Assembly: GCA_024644425.1 (NCBI GenBank)
Contig: JAHELA010000105.1
Coordinates: 1-5,477, forward strand
DNA from: Nitrosomonadaceae bacterium
GTDB lineage: Bacteria; Pseudomonadota; Gammaproteobacteria; Burkholderiales; Nitrosomonadaceae
Reading direction: 5' to 3'
Length of the DNA: 5,477 nucleotides
Position numbers and translations under genes: made by a program. Below are positions 1-5,477 of this stretch, in pieces. How positions within the stretch are numbered: position 1 is the stretch's first letter; the number at the start of each line of letters is the position of its first letter. The notes beneath the pieces are model-generated. The model made no database searches. It saw only the letters and a program-made list of their open reading frames with translations, and was not told the DNA's origin.

Positions 1-201
1 TGCTATCGAGATAGCATCAAGAGCATCAAAGTCTTGTGTATATTTCAGTAGTGCCTCATCACCATGTTTCTTTATGTTTGTAAGAATATCGGAAACTGTG
101 GAATCTACTGTTATATTCCGTGTAGTTTCAAGGCCTCTTAATTCCTCAAGTATCGAATTAAATCCGGAATCAGTTGTAGATAGCTGCTTAATCTGGTTCA
201 T
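1..201 (-). CDS. hisD: Histidinol dehydrogenase, N-terminal part (runs off the left edge)
   Basis: The minus strand is open from an ATG at 199-201 to the window edge, giving 67 codons that begin MNQIKQLSTTDSGF and include the stretch KKHGDEALLKYTQDFD. The pattern of a variable start followed by 'I...HGDEAL..YT..FD' is typical of the HisD N-terminus. HisD is a cytosolic, zinc-dependent enzyme that uses two NAD+ to oxidise L-histidinol through histidinal to L-histidine. The zinc ligands and catalytic residues lie outside the window, so activity cannot be judged here. The start codon overlaps the hisG stop in an ATGA, which suggests translational coupling. A weak AGGA (complement of 212-215) lies 10 nt upstream. 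Identification rests on the N-terminal sequence plus the position directly after hisG. Confidence 0.9.
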   Translation of the reverse strand, partial: MNQIKQLSTTDSGFNSILEELRGLETTRNITVDSTVSDILTNIKKHGDEALLKYTQDFDALDAISIA

Positions 202-902
202 AAGAATAGATTCCTATCTCTATGCTGAACTTTAACTTTAGACATGTTTACTACAGAATTTTTCTTGGCTGCTTCTAAGAATGCTTTAAGCATCGGCTGT
301 ATTAAAGCTCTTTTTACCTTTAATGCTGCTTGGTTAATTATCAATCTTGCCGAAACCGGCATAATTTCTTCAACTGCCTTAAGTTGGTTGGCATTAAGCG
401 TGTTACCACTTGAAACTAGATCTACAATTGCGTCTGCCAGCCCCACTATTGGGGCAAGCTCCATCGACCCATAAAGTTTAATGAGGTCTACATGCATACC
501 CTTCTCAGCAAAGTGTTCTTGTGCCGTGCGTAAATACTTAGTTGCTACCCGTAAGCGGGCTCCTTGGCGCACAGCTGTTTCATAATCAAAGTCTTTTTGT
601 ACCGCAACCATCATACGACAGCTAGCAATATTTAAATCTAGTGGCTGATAAAATCCTGCACCACCATGTTCAAGTAATACATCTTTTCCAGCTATTCCTA
701 TGTCTGCTGCTCCATATTGAACATAAGTAGGTACATCAGAAGCTCGTACGATAATAAGCCATACGTTAGCATGGTTAGTAGTTAGTATTAATTTTCGTGA
801 GGTTTCAGGGTCATCAAGCGCAACAATTCCCGCTGCTTTTAACATTGGTGCTGTTTCATCAAAAATACGACCCTTTGAAAGAGCAATAGTGATGCTATTC
901 AT
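198..902 (-). CDS. hisG: ATP phosphoribosyltransferase, short form (catalytic subunit)
   Basis: HisG catalyses the first step of histidine synthesis, joining ATP and PRPP to give phosphoribosyl-ATP. The 234-residue protein starts MNSITIALSKGRIFDE, the classic HisG N-terminus, and carries the PRPP-binding loop DLVSSGNTL at residues 161-169. Other family stretches are YGAADIGIAGKD (63-74) and KLYGSMELAP (142-151). It ends soon after the catalytic domains and lacks the roughly 80-residue C-terminal regulatory domain of long-form HisG. It therefore belongs to the short form, which in known systems needs the HisZ partner; no hisZ is in the window. Short forms usually end near residue 215, so the tail after about residue 214 is extra. 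I chose the ATG at 900-902 because the conserved sequence begins there. An ATG at 912-914 or a TTG at 915-917 would add 4 or 5 residues, and none of the three has a clear ribosome binding site. The gene follows murA by 65 nt and overlaps hisD by 4 nt. Confidence 0.95.
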   Translation of the reverse strand: MNSITIALSKGRIFDETAPMLKAAGIVALDDPETSRKLILTTNHANVWLIIVRASDVPTYVQYGAADIGIAGKDVLLEHGGAGFYQPLDLNIASCRMMVAVQKDFDYETAVRQGARLRVATKYLRTAQEHFAEKGMHVDLIKLYGSMELAPIVGLADAIVDLVSSGNTLNANQLKAVEEIMPVSARLIINQAALKVKRALIQPMLKAFLEAAKKNSVVNMSKVKVQHRDRNLFL

Positions 903-967
903 AATGCGACCCATCAAGAAAAGCGTATTTTAACGTAGAGAGTCAATATCTTCTAAAGTAAATATGA

Positions 968-2221
968 TTAATTTATACGTTTGATTTTTGCCCCTAACCA
1001 GGACAACTTTGTTTCGATTTGTTCATATCCACGGTCAAGATGGTAAACACGATCAATTATGGTCTCACCTTGTGCAATTAGACCAGCTAGGACTAGGCTT
1101 GCAGAAGCACGTAGATCTGTGGCCATGACATTTGCCCCATCAAGATTTTTGACGCCATGAACCACTGCAGTATTGCCCTCTACTTCAATACAAGCCCCCA
1201 TGCGCTTTAATTCTTGTGCATGCATAAAACGATTCTCAAATATAGTTTCTGTAATAATTGCGGTACCTTCTGCTATACTGTTTAACACCATAAATTGTGC
1301 TTGCATATCTGTAGGAAAAGCAGGGTACGGAGAAGTCCTTAAGTTCACAGACTTTAATTTATTATTCATTCTTAAATTTATCCAGTCTTCACCAGATTGA
1401 ATTGTTGCGCCAGATTCTATCAGCTTATCAAGTACTGAATCCAGTAAATCTGCACGCGTCTTCTTAAGATGAATCTCGCCACCACTAGCAGCAGCAGCTA
1501 CTAGGAAAGTGCCAGTTTCTATACGATCTGCCATAACTTGGTAGGTTGTACTATGCAGAGACTTGACTCCTTCAATAGTTATAACATCACTACCAGCTCC
1601 ATAAATCTTTGCTCCCATTGAAATCAAACAGTTTGCAAGATCTATAACCTCTGGTTCATGTGCTGCATTTTCTAATACTGTTACTCCATCAGCTAAAGTT
1701 GCTGCCATCATTAGATTCTCGGTTCCAGTAACTGTGACAATATCCATAACGATATGTGTACCAATAAGCCGATTTGCTTTTGCATGGATATAGCCATGTT
1801 CGATCTCAATCTCTGCACCCATCGCTCTCAGACCTTTAATGTGTTGGTCTACTGGTCGTAGGCCTATGGCGCAACCACCAGGTAGAGAGACTTTTGCTTC
1901 TCCCGCACGTGCTAGCATTGGCCCTAAAACTAGGATGGCAGCTCTCATTGTTTTAACCATTTCATATGGCGCAACTAAACTAGAAAGTTGTGCGGCTGTT
2001 AGTGAAACTTCAAATTCTTTATCGATTGAAACGTTAATTCCCATTTGTCTAAGTAGTTTGATCATCGTTGTTATATCTTTGAGGTGTGGGACATTCTCTA
2101 TTTTGAGAGTTTCACCAGTGAGAAGAGAAGCGCATAGTATAGGCAGTGCTGCATTTTTCGCGCCAGAAATTTGTACTTCACCTGTTAGAGGCGTGCCCCC
2201 ATAAATAATCAATTTTTGCAT
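968..2221 (-). CDS. murA: UDP-N-acetylglucosamine 1-carboxyvinyltransferase
   Basis: MurA is a cytosolic enzyme that transfers enolpyruvate from phosphoenolpyruvate to UDP-GlcNAc, the first committed step of peptidoglycan synthesis. The 417-residue length is normal for the family (about 420). Key sites are present: Lys22-Asn23 in SGAKNAALPIL; the mobile active-site loop GGCAIGLRPVDQH with Cys117 (Cys115 in E. coli) and Arg122; Asp305 in FPTDMQAQF; and Arg397 in HLDRGYEQIE. The catalytic cysteine is kept, so the enzyme is expected to be the normal fosfomycin-sensitive type. The start MQKLIIYGGTPLTGEV matches the family N-terminus. No Shine-Dalgarno-like sequence is visible in the AT-rich stretch upstream, which is unusual for an essential gene. 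It is the first gene of the minus-strand group and is followed by hisG, an order known from other proteobacteria. The bolA/ibaG-type gene often found upstream of murA is absent here. Confidence 0.97.
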   Translation of the reverse strand: MQKLIIYGGTPLTGEVQISGAKNAALPILCASLLTGETLKIENVPHLKDITTMIKLLRQMGINVSIDKEFEVSLTAAQLSSLVAPYEMVKTMRAAILVLGPMLARAGEAKVSLPGGCAIGLRPVDQHIKGLRAMGAEIEIEHGYIHAKANRLIGTHIVMDIVTVTGTENLMMAATLADGVTVLENAAHEPEVIDLANCLISMGAKIYGAGSDVITIEGVKSLHSTTYQVMADRIETGTFLVAAAASGGEIHLKKTRADLLDSVLDKLIESGATIQSGEDWINLRMNNKLKSVNLRTSPYPAFPTDMQAQFMVLNSIAEGTAIITETIFENRFMHAQELKRMGACIEVEGNTAVVHGVKNLDGANVMATDLRASASLVLAGLIAQGETIIDRVYHLDRGYEQIETKLSWLGAKIKRIN

Positions 2222-2242
2222 AGATCAGAAATATTTTATTTG

Positions 2243-2269
2243 TATGTTTATACTAATTTATCAAACATA
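2243..2269. repeat. Inverted repeat overlapping the murA promoter and leader
   Basis: TATGTTT (2243-2249) is perfectly complementary to AAACATA (2263-2269), with 13 nt between the arms. Three more pairs can form inside (ATA 2250-2252 with TAT 2259-2261) if C2262 is bulged. The repeat lies across the predicted -10 and start point of murA, so it could be an operator half-site pair or a leader hairpin. It is AT-rich, would be weak as RNA, and may be chance. Confidence 0.4.
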
Positions 2270-2295
2270 ATGGTGGTAAAAAGTAATATTGTCAT
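2267..2295 (-). promoter_or_regulatory. Candidate sigma-70-type promoter for murA
   Basis: On the minus strand an ATGACA (-35, complement of 2290-2295, 5 of 6 consensus bases) is followed after exactly 17 nt by CATTAT (-10, complement of 2267-2272, 4 of 6). Transcription would start near 2260, leaving a leader of about 40 nt before the murA start codon. This was found by eye in AT-rich DNA, where chance matches are common, so it is a suggestion only. Confidence 0.35.
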
Positions 2296-2307
2296 GAGTT
2301 TTACTAG

Positions 2308-2336
2308 TTGAAATGTATCATGGTTCCCTTCATCAT
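2308..2336 (+). promoter_or_regulatory. Candidate sigma-70-type promoter for ridA-recG
   Basis: TTGAAA (2308-2313, 5 of 6 to the -35 consensus) is followed after 17 nt by CATCAT (2331-2336, 4 of 6 to the -10). Transcription would begin near 2343, giving a leader of about 94 nt before ridA. A competing -10, TATAAA at 2354-2359 (5 of 6), lacks a good -35. A promoter is expected somewhere here because the neighbouring genes diverge, but the exact site is uncertain. Confidence 0.3.
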
Positions 2337-2426
2337 ATCGCAATGGACAATACTATAAATCCGAATTTCTGGGATTCTACTACTTCGTGCATATGGTACA
2401 GCGGCACACGGGTATCCGTACACCTT

Positions 2427-2431
2427 AGGAG
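2427..2431 (+). promoter_or_regulatory. Ribosome binding site of ridA
   Basis: AGGAG lies 5 nt before the ATG at 2437-2439 and is the strongest Shine-Dalgarno match at any gene start in the window. It fixes the ridA start. An ATG at 2432-2434 is also near but meets a stop after two codons. A small 4-bp hairpin (ACGG 2408-2411 with CCGT 2416-2419) lies just upstream and leaves the site free. Confidence 0.8.
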
Positions 2432-2436
2432 ATGAT

Positions 2437-2820
2437 ATGAAAAAGCAGACAATCCAAACTGCCGATGCACCTCAAGCTATAGGCACCTATTCTCAAGCAA
2501 TCCGTGTCAATATGGGGGATACGGTTTATCTATCTGGTCAGATTGGATTAGACCCAAGTACCATGCAGATGGTGGGCGGTATCGAGGCTCAAATCCAGCA
2601 GGTATTTTTGAACTTAAAGGCTGTAACAGCAGCTAGTGGGGGCGATCTGAAAGACATAGTTAAGCTAAATGTTTATTTGACTGATCTTGATGATTTTGCA
2701 ATGGTAAATAAAATTATGGCAAGCTATTTCAATCAGCCATATCCTGCACGGGCAGCAGTAGGGGTGGCGGCTCTTCCACGTGGGGCGCTGGTGGAGATGG
2801 ATGCGATAATGGTACTGTAA
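2437..2820 (+). CDS. ridA: RidA family 2-iminobutanoate/2-iminopropanoate deaminase
   Basis: RidA (YjgF/YER057c/UK114 family) is a small, usually trimeric cytosolic protein. It speeds hydrolysis of reactive enamine/imine intermediates released by PLP enzymes such as threonine dehydratase, protecting other PLP enzymes. The 127-residue length is typical. The family signature is complete near the C-terminus, with PYPARAAVGVAALPRGALVEM at 101-121 (given here as its key part). It includes Arg105, the substrate-carboxylate-binding arginine, and Glu120. The N-terminal APQAIGTYSQA (11-21) with Tyr18 and the YLSGQIGLDP stretch (31-40) are also characteristic. Retention of Arg105 supports the true RidA subfamily over the Rid1-7 relatives. 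The stop is 2 nt before the recG start, so the pair is probably one operon. This linkage is a genome arrangement I associate with betaproteobacteria; no functional link to recG is known to me. Confidence 0.95.
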   Translation: MKKQTIQTADAPQAIGTYSQAIRVNMGDTVYLSGQIGLDPSTMQMVGGIEAQIQQVFLNLKAVTAASGGDLKDIVKLNVYLTDLDDFAMVNKIMASYFNQPYPARAAVGVAALPRGALVEMDAIMVL

Positions 2821-2822
2821 GG

Positions 2823-4922
2823 GTGAAGGGAAATAAAGAAAAAAATCCCGTTTTACCAATTAGTACTGTTTTTACAAGCAAGGGCATACAGGAAAAATTT
2901 GCTAGGCTTGGAATTATTAATCAATTTGGCCTAATACTGCATTTGCCACTTCGCTACGAAGATGAGACACATCTTTGCCCTATAAGTGAGGTATCTGAAG
3001 GCAGAATTGTACAGGTTGAAGGCGTTATTATTCACAGCGAAGTTATGTATCGTCCAAGACGCCAACTAGTGTGTCAAGTAGAAGACAGTAGCGGCACTCT
3101 CTTCATGCGTTTTCTTAATTTTTACAGTAGTCAGATAAAAGCATATTCCTTGGGTACTCGGGTGCGCTTATTGGGTGAGGCCCGTGCAGGTTTCTTTGGT
3201 ACTGAGATGGTGCATCCAAAGTGTAAAATTGTATGCGAAGGTACACCGTTACCCGATGCTCTGACGCCGGTTTATCCAACCACAGCAGGACTTTCTCAAG
3301 TCATGATCCGTAAGTTTATTAGGAAAGCTCTAATTGGAGAAGATGGGGACGGCAGAAATTTGTCAGAGACCTTACCTAGCAACATCCTAAAGCGTTATCA
3401 ATTGAGTAGTTTTAGGGATAGTGTTATGTATTTACATCAACCCCCATCAAATGCATCAGCTCATTTATTACAAGGACGTACTCATCCAGCCTGGTGCAGA
3501 ATAAAATTTGATGAATTTCTGGCACAGCAATTATCTATGCGTTTACATTATCAGCGTCGTCGTAGTTATAATGCACCTGCATTACCATGTAAGAACGGGA
3601 TGACGAGAGCTCTGATTAAGTCACTTACCTTTAGTCTTACTAGTGCACAGAGAAAATCGTTTTCAGAGATCAGCCAAAACCTATCAGAAACTTATCCGAT
3701 GCAGCGTTTGTTACAAGGAGATGTGGGTAGTGGCAAGACAGTAGTTGCAGCATTAGCAGTACTACAGGCTATTGAAAACGGTTATCAAGCAGCTATTATG
3801 GCTCCTACAGAAATCTTGGCTGAACAACATTACCAGAAACTTTCAAGTTGGTTTGCTCCTTTGTTTCATTCATTAGGGATAACAGTTGCATGGTTATCGG
3901 GGAGTCAAAAAAGGAAACAGCGACAAGCTGCGCTCTCTGATATCGCAGAAGGAAAAGCTATGCTTGCTATTGGAACTCATGCTTTGTTTCAGGAGCAGGT
4001 GAAGTTTGACAAACTGGGTCTTGCTATTATCGATGAGCAGCATCGTTTTGGAGTGCATCAGAGGCTAGCATTGAGAATGAAAAGTGTTAAAGAAGGGTTG
4101 GTTCCACATCAGTTGATGATGAGCGCAACTCCCATTCCGCGTACACTCTCTATGAGCTATTTTGCAGATCTTGATGTATCAGTTATAGATAAGTTACCAC
4201 CGGGCAGAGTCCAAGTAGTTACAAAATTATTCTCGGATACTCGTCGTGATGAAGTGATAGTACGTATCCGGGAAGCATGTCGTCAGGGAAAACAAGCTTA
4301 CTGGGTGTGTCCTCTGATAGAGGAGTCTGAAGTTTTACAGCTTAAGACTACTTTAGAGACATATGAAATATTAAGTCTCACTTTTCCAGAATTAAAAGTT
4401 GGTCTGCTACATGGGCGGCTTCCTTCGCAGGAAAAATTATCAGTAATGGAATTATTCAAACAAGGTAATATCCAGTTGTTAGTTGCAACTTCAGTAGTTG
4501 AGGTAGGTGTAGATGTACCTAACGCTTCACTGATGGTTATAGAGCATGCAGAACGCATGGGATTGTCACAGTTACATCAGCTACGAGGCCGTATAGGACG
4601 TAGTGCAGAGGCTAGCGTATGCATTTTGCTTTACCAAAAACCACTGTCAGAAGTTGCGCGTGAAAGGCTTCGAGTTATTTATGAGAATTCTGATGGATTC
4701 GAAATTGCTCGTCAAGATTTACTCCTGCGTGGACCTGGAGAATATTTTGGCATTAGACAAAGCGGTTTACCCATGTTACGTTTCGCTGATCCTGAAAGAG
4801 ATGAAACTCTGCTTAATTACGCTCGTGATGCTGCAGAGGAGGTATTGCGAGATAATCCCGAGTTTGCGAAATATCATCTACAGCGTTGGTTAGGTGAAAA
4901 AAGTGATTATTTAAAAGCATAA
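2823..4922 (+). CDS. recG: ATP-dependent DNA helicase RecG
   Basis: RecG is a monomeric superfamily 2 double-strand DNA translocase that remodels stalled replication forks, Holliday junctions, D-loops and R-loops. At 699 residues it is full length (usual about 690). The wedge/OB-fold region, which binds the branch point, covers roughly residues 60-150. Helicase motifs follow in order: Walker A GDVGSGKT (299-306), APTEILAEQH (327-336), the DEQH box in IIDEQHRFG (402-410), motif III MSATPIPRTL (433-442), motif V region ATSVVEVGVDVPNA (555-568) and motif VI QLRGRIGR (586-593). The C-terminal translocation (TRG-type) region carries LLLRGPGEYFGIRQSG (633-648). No key residue is missing. The start is a GTG at 2823-2825, 2 nt after the ridA stop. 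No ATG occurs in frame until residue 161, well inside the OB region, so the GTG is the only plausible start. The only purine-rich sequence, AAGGG, overlaps the start codon, so initiation may depend on ribosomes ending ridA. Confidence 0.97.
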   Translation: MKGNKEKNPVLPISTVFTSKGIQEKFARLGIINQFGLILHLPLRYEDETHLCPISEVSEGRIVQVEGVIIHSEVMYRPRRQLVCQVEDSSGTLFMRFLNFYSSQIKAYSLGTRVRLLGEARAGFFGTEMVHPKCKIVCEGTPLPDALTPVYPTTAGLSQVMIRKFIRKALIGEDGDGRNLSETLPSNILKRYQLSSFRDSVMYLHQPPSNASAHLLQGRTHPAWCRIKFDEFLAQQLSMRLHYQRRRSYNAPALPCKNGMTRALIKSLTFSLTSAQRKSFSEISQNLSETYPMQRLLQGDVGSGKTVVAALAVLQAIENGYQAAIMAPTEILAEQHYQKLSSWFAPLFHSLGITVAWLSGSQKRKQRQAALSDIAEGKAMLAIGTHALFQEQVKFDKLGLAIIDEQHRFGVHQRLALRMKSVKEGLVPHQLMMSATPIPRTLSMSYFADLDVSVIDKLPPGRVQVVTKLFSDTRRDEVIVRIREACRQGKQAYWVCPLIEESEVLQLKTTLETYEILSLTFPELKVGLLHGRLPSQEKLSVMELFKQGNIQLLVATSVVEVGVDVPNASLMVIEHAERMGLSQLHQLRGRIGRSAEASVCILLYQKPLSEVARERLRVIYENSDGFEIARQDLLLRGPGEYFGIRQSGLPMLRFADPERDETLLNYARDAAEEVLRDNPEFAKYHLQRWLGEKSDYLKA

Positions 4923-5008
4923 ATAATTAGTATTCTTGTTTGTTGAGAAAATTTAAATTGTGGTACTGAGTATTAAATAAATTTGTAGGTATAGGTAGGT
5001 GTGATTTG
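4923..5008 (+). other. AT-rich gap between recG and the ABC ATPase gene
   Basis: This 86-nt gap has no convincing stem-loop with a T-run, so no rho-independent terminator for recG is seen. AATTTAAATT (4950-4959) is a perfect 10-bp palindrome but purely AT. TTGAGA (4943-4948) resembles a -35 but lacks a properly spaced -10. Just before the next gene TAGGT occurs three times (4986-4990, 4992-4996, 4996-5000), and the last copy supplies the probable ribosome binding site. Read-through from recG is therefore possible. Confidence 0.5.
4997..5001 (+). promoter_or_regulatory. Probable ribosome binding site of the ABC ATPase gene
   Basis: AGGTG lies 7 nt before the ATG at 5009-5011 and is the best Shine-Dalgarno-like match nearby, supporting that start. 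It is part of a run of three TAGGT units. Confidence 0.55.
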
Positions 5009-5477
5009 ATGATTCTTCAAACAAGAGATTTGAACCTTAAATATCCAGGAAAGTTTTTGTGTCGTAATCTGAATCTAACTGTTAATTCAGGTGAATGTTG
5101 GGCGGTTCTGGGCCAGAACGGTTGTGGTAAGACAACCTTGATACACGTACTAGGTGGTTTACGTCATGCTGATGATAGTAGTACAAATTGTATATCTGTC
5201 GCTGGGAAATCACCTCAAGCTTGGTCGCGAAGTGAGTTTGCAAGAATGTTAGGTATAATGCTGCAAGAGGAACCGGGTGAATTCTGGGGCAATGTAAGGG
5301 AATATGTTTTGTTGGGCAGATACCCACATGTTAAAAATTTATTTGGCTGGAGGGCCATCGATTATGAGATAGTTTCGAAGGCAATGGACCGTATGGAGCT
5401 AACAAAATTTTCTCAACGTTCCCTTAATACACTTTCTGGTGGTGAGCGACAACGTGCACGTATAGCTCTACTAATAG
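5009..5477 (+). CDS. ABC transporter ATP-binding protein, FecE/BtuD-like (3' end outside the window)
   Basis: The frame is open from ATG 5009 to the right edge, giving 156 codons of a protein that is usually about 250-270 residues. It is the cytosolic ATPase of an ABC transporter. Visible parts are the A-loop Tyr12, Walker A GQNGCGKT (35-42), the Q-loop Gln86 in GIMLQEEPGEFWG, and the ABC signature LSGGERQRARIALL (142-155). Walker B, the D-loop and the switch histidine lie beyond the edge. The segment VREYVLLGRYPH (96-107) is typical of ATPases that serve FecCD-type permeases importing iron-siderophores, haem or cobalamin (COG1120-like). The substrate cannot be read from this fragment, and no permease or binding-protein gene is in view, so no gene symbol is given. 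The gene follows recG by 86 nt on the same strand and has its own ribosome binding site. An export ATPase is less likely given the LLGRYPH motif. Confidence 0.88.
   Translation, partial: MILQTRDLNLKYPGKFLCRNLNLTVNSGECWAVLGQNGCGKTTLIHVLGGLRHADDSSTNCISVAGKSPQAWSRSEFARMLGIMLQEEPGEFWGNVREYVLLGRYPHVKNLFGWRAIDYEIVSKAMDRMELTKFSQRSLNTLSGGERQRARIALLI

Noticed and set aside
244..474. 76-codon plus-strand frame inside hisG
   Set aside because: It lies antisense to a clearly conserved hisG, has no recognisable domain and is best explained as a shadow.
927..946. Possible internal promoter before hisG (TTGACT 941-946 and TAAAAT 927-932, minus strand)
   Set aside because: The two hexamers are only 8 nt apart, far too close for a sigma-70 promoter, and neither has a good partner at 16-18 nt.
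1173..2204. Two plus-strand frames of 75 and 121 codons (1173-1400 and 1839-2204)
   Set aside because: Both are antisense to murA with low-complexity, unrecognisable products; the murA frame carries all the conserved motifs.
2665..2859. 64-codon minus-strand frame across the ridA end and recG start
   Set aside because: It is antisense to two conserved genes, with no domain and no ribosome binding site of note.
4298..4893. Minus-strand frame 4298-4558 and plus-strand frame 4603-4893 within recG
   Set aside because: Both overlap the helicase motif V/VI and C-terminal coding sequence of RecG in other frames, so they are shadows.
4943..4979. Possible promoter in the recG-ABC gap (TTGAGA with TATTAA)
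   Set aside because: The spacing is 22 nt, outside the workable range, and the base at 17 nt spacing gives CTGAGT, a poor -10.
5082..5327. 81-codon minus-strand frame near the right edge
   Set aside because: It is antisense to the ABC ATPase, whose Walker A, Q-loop and signature are clear on the plus strand.

Overview
This window is ordinary chromosomal housekeeping DNA from an AT-leaning proteobacterium. The short-form HisG, the murA-hisG-hisD order, the ridA-recG pair and the protein sequences together suggest a betaproteobacterium, possibly Nitrosomonadales-like. That placement is an inference from familiarity with these proteins and was not tested by a search. No tRNA, rRNA, CRISPR array, insertion sequence, phage gene or recognisable defence system is present.

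Layout: two divergent gene groups leave a control region at about 2222-2436. On the minus strand, reading right to left, are murA (968-2221, first committed step of peptidoglycan synthesis), hisG (198-902, first step of histidine synthesis) and the start of hisD (1-201, last steps of histidine synthesis; it runs off the left edge). hisG and hisD overlap in an ATGA, and murA is followed by hisG after 65 nt, so the three are probably one transcription unit. On the plus strand are ridA (2437-2820, enamine/imine deaminase), recG (2823-4922, branched-DNA helicase) and, after an 86-nt gap, the first 156 codons of an ABC transporter ATPase of the FecE/BtuD type (5009 to the right edge). ridA and recG are separated by only 2 nt and are probably co-transcribed. 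The ATPase may belong to the same unit or may have its own promoter.

The 215-nt divergent region holds a candidate promoter for each direction, an inverted repeat just inside the murA promoter, a strong ribosome binding site for ridA, and two short open frames of unknown meaning. I found no convincing undescribed system. The observations most worth a second look are the unexplained sequence at about 2306-2436, the inverted repeat at the murA promoter, the C-terminal tail on the short HisG, and the unknown substrate of the ABC ATPase.
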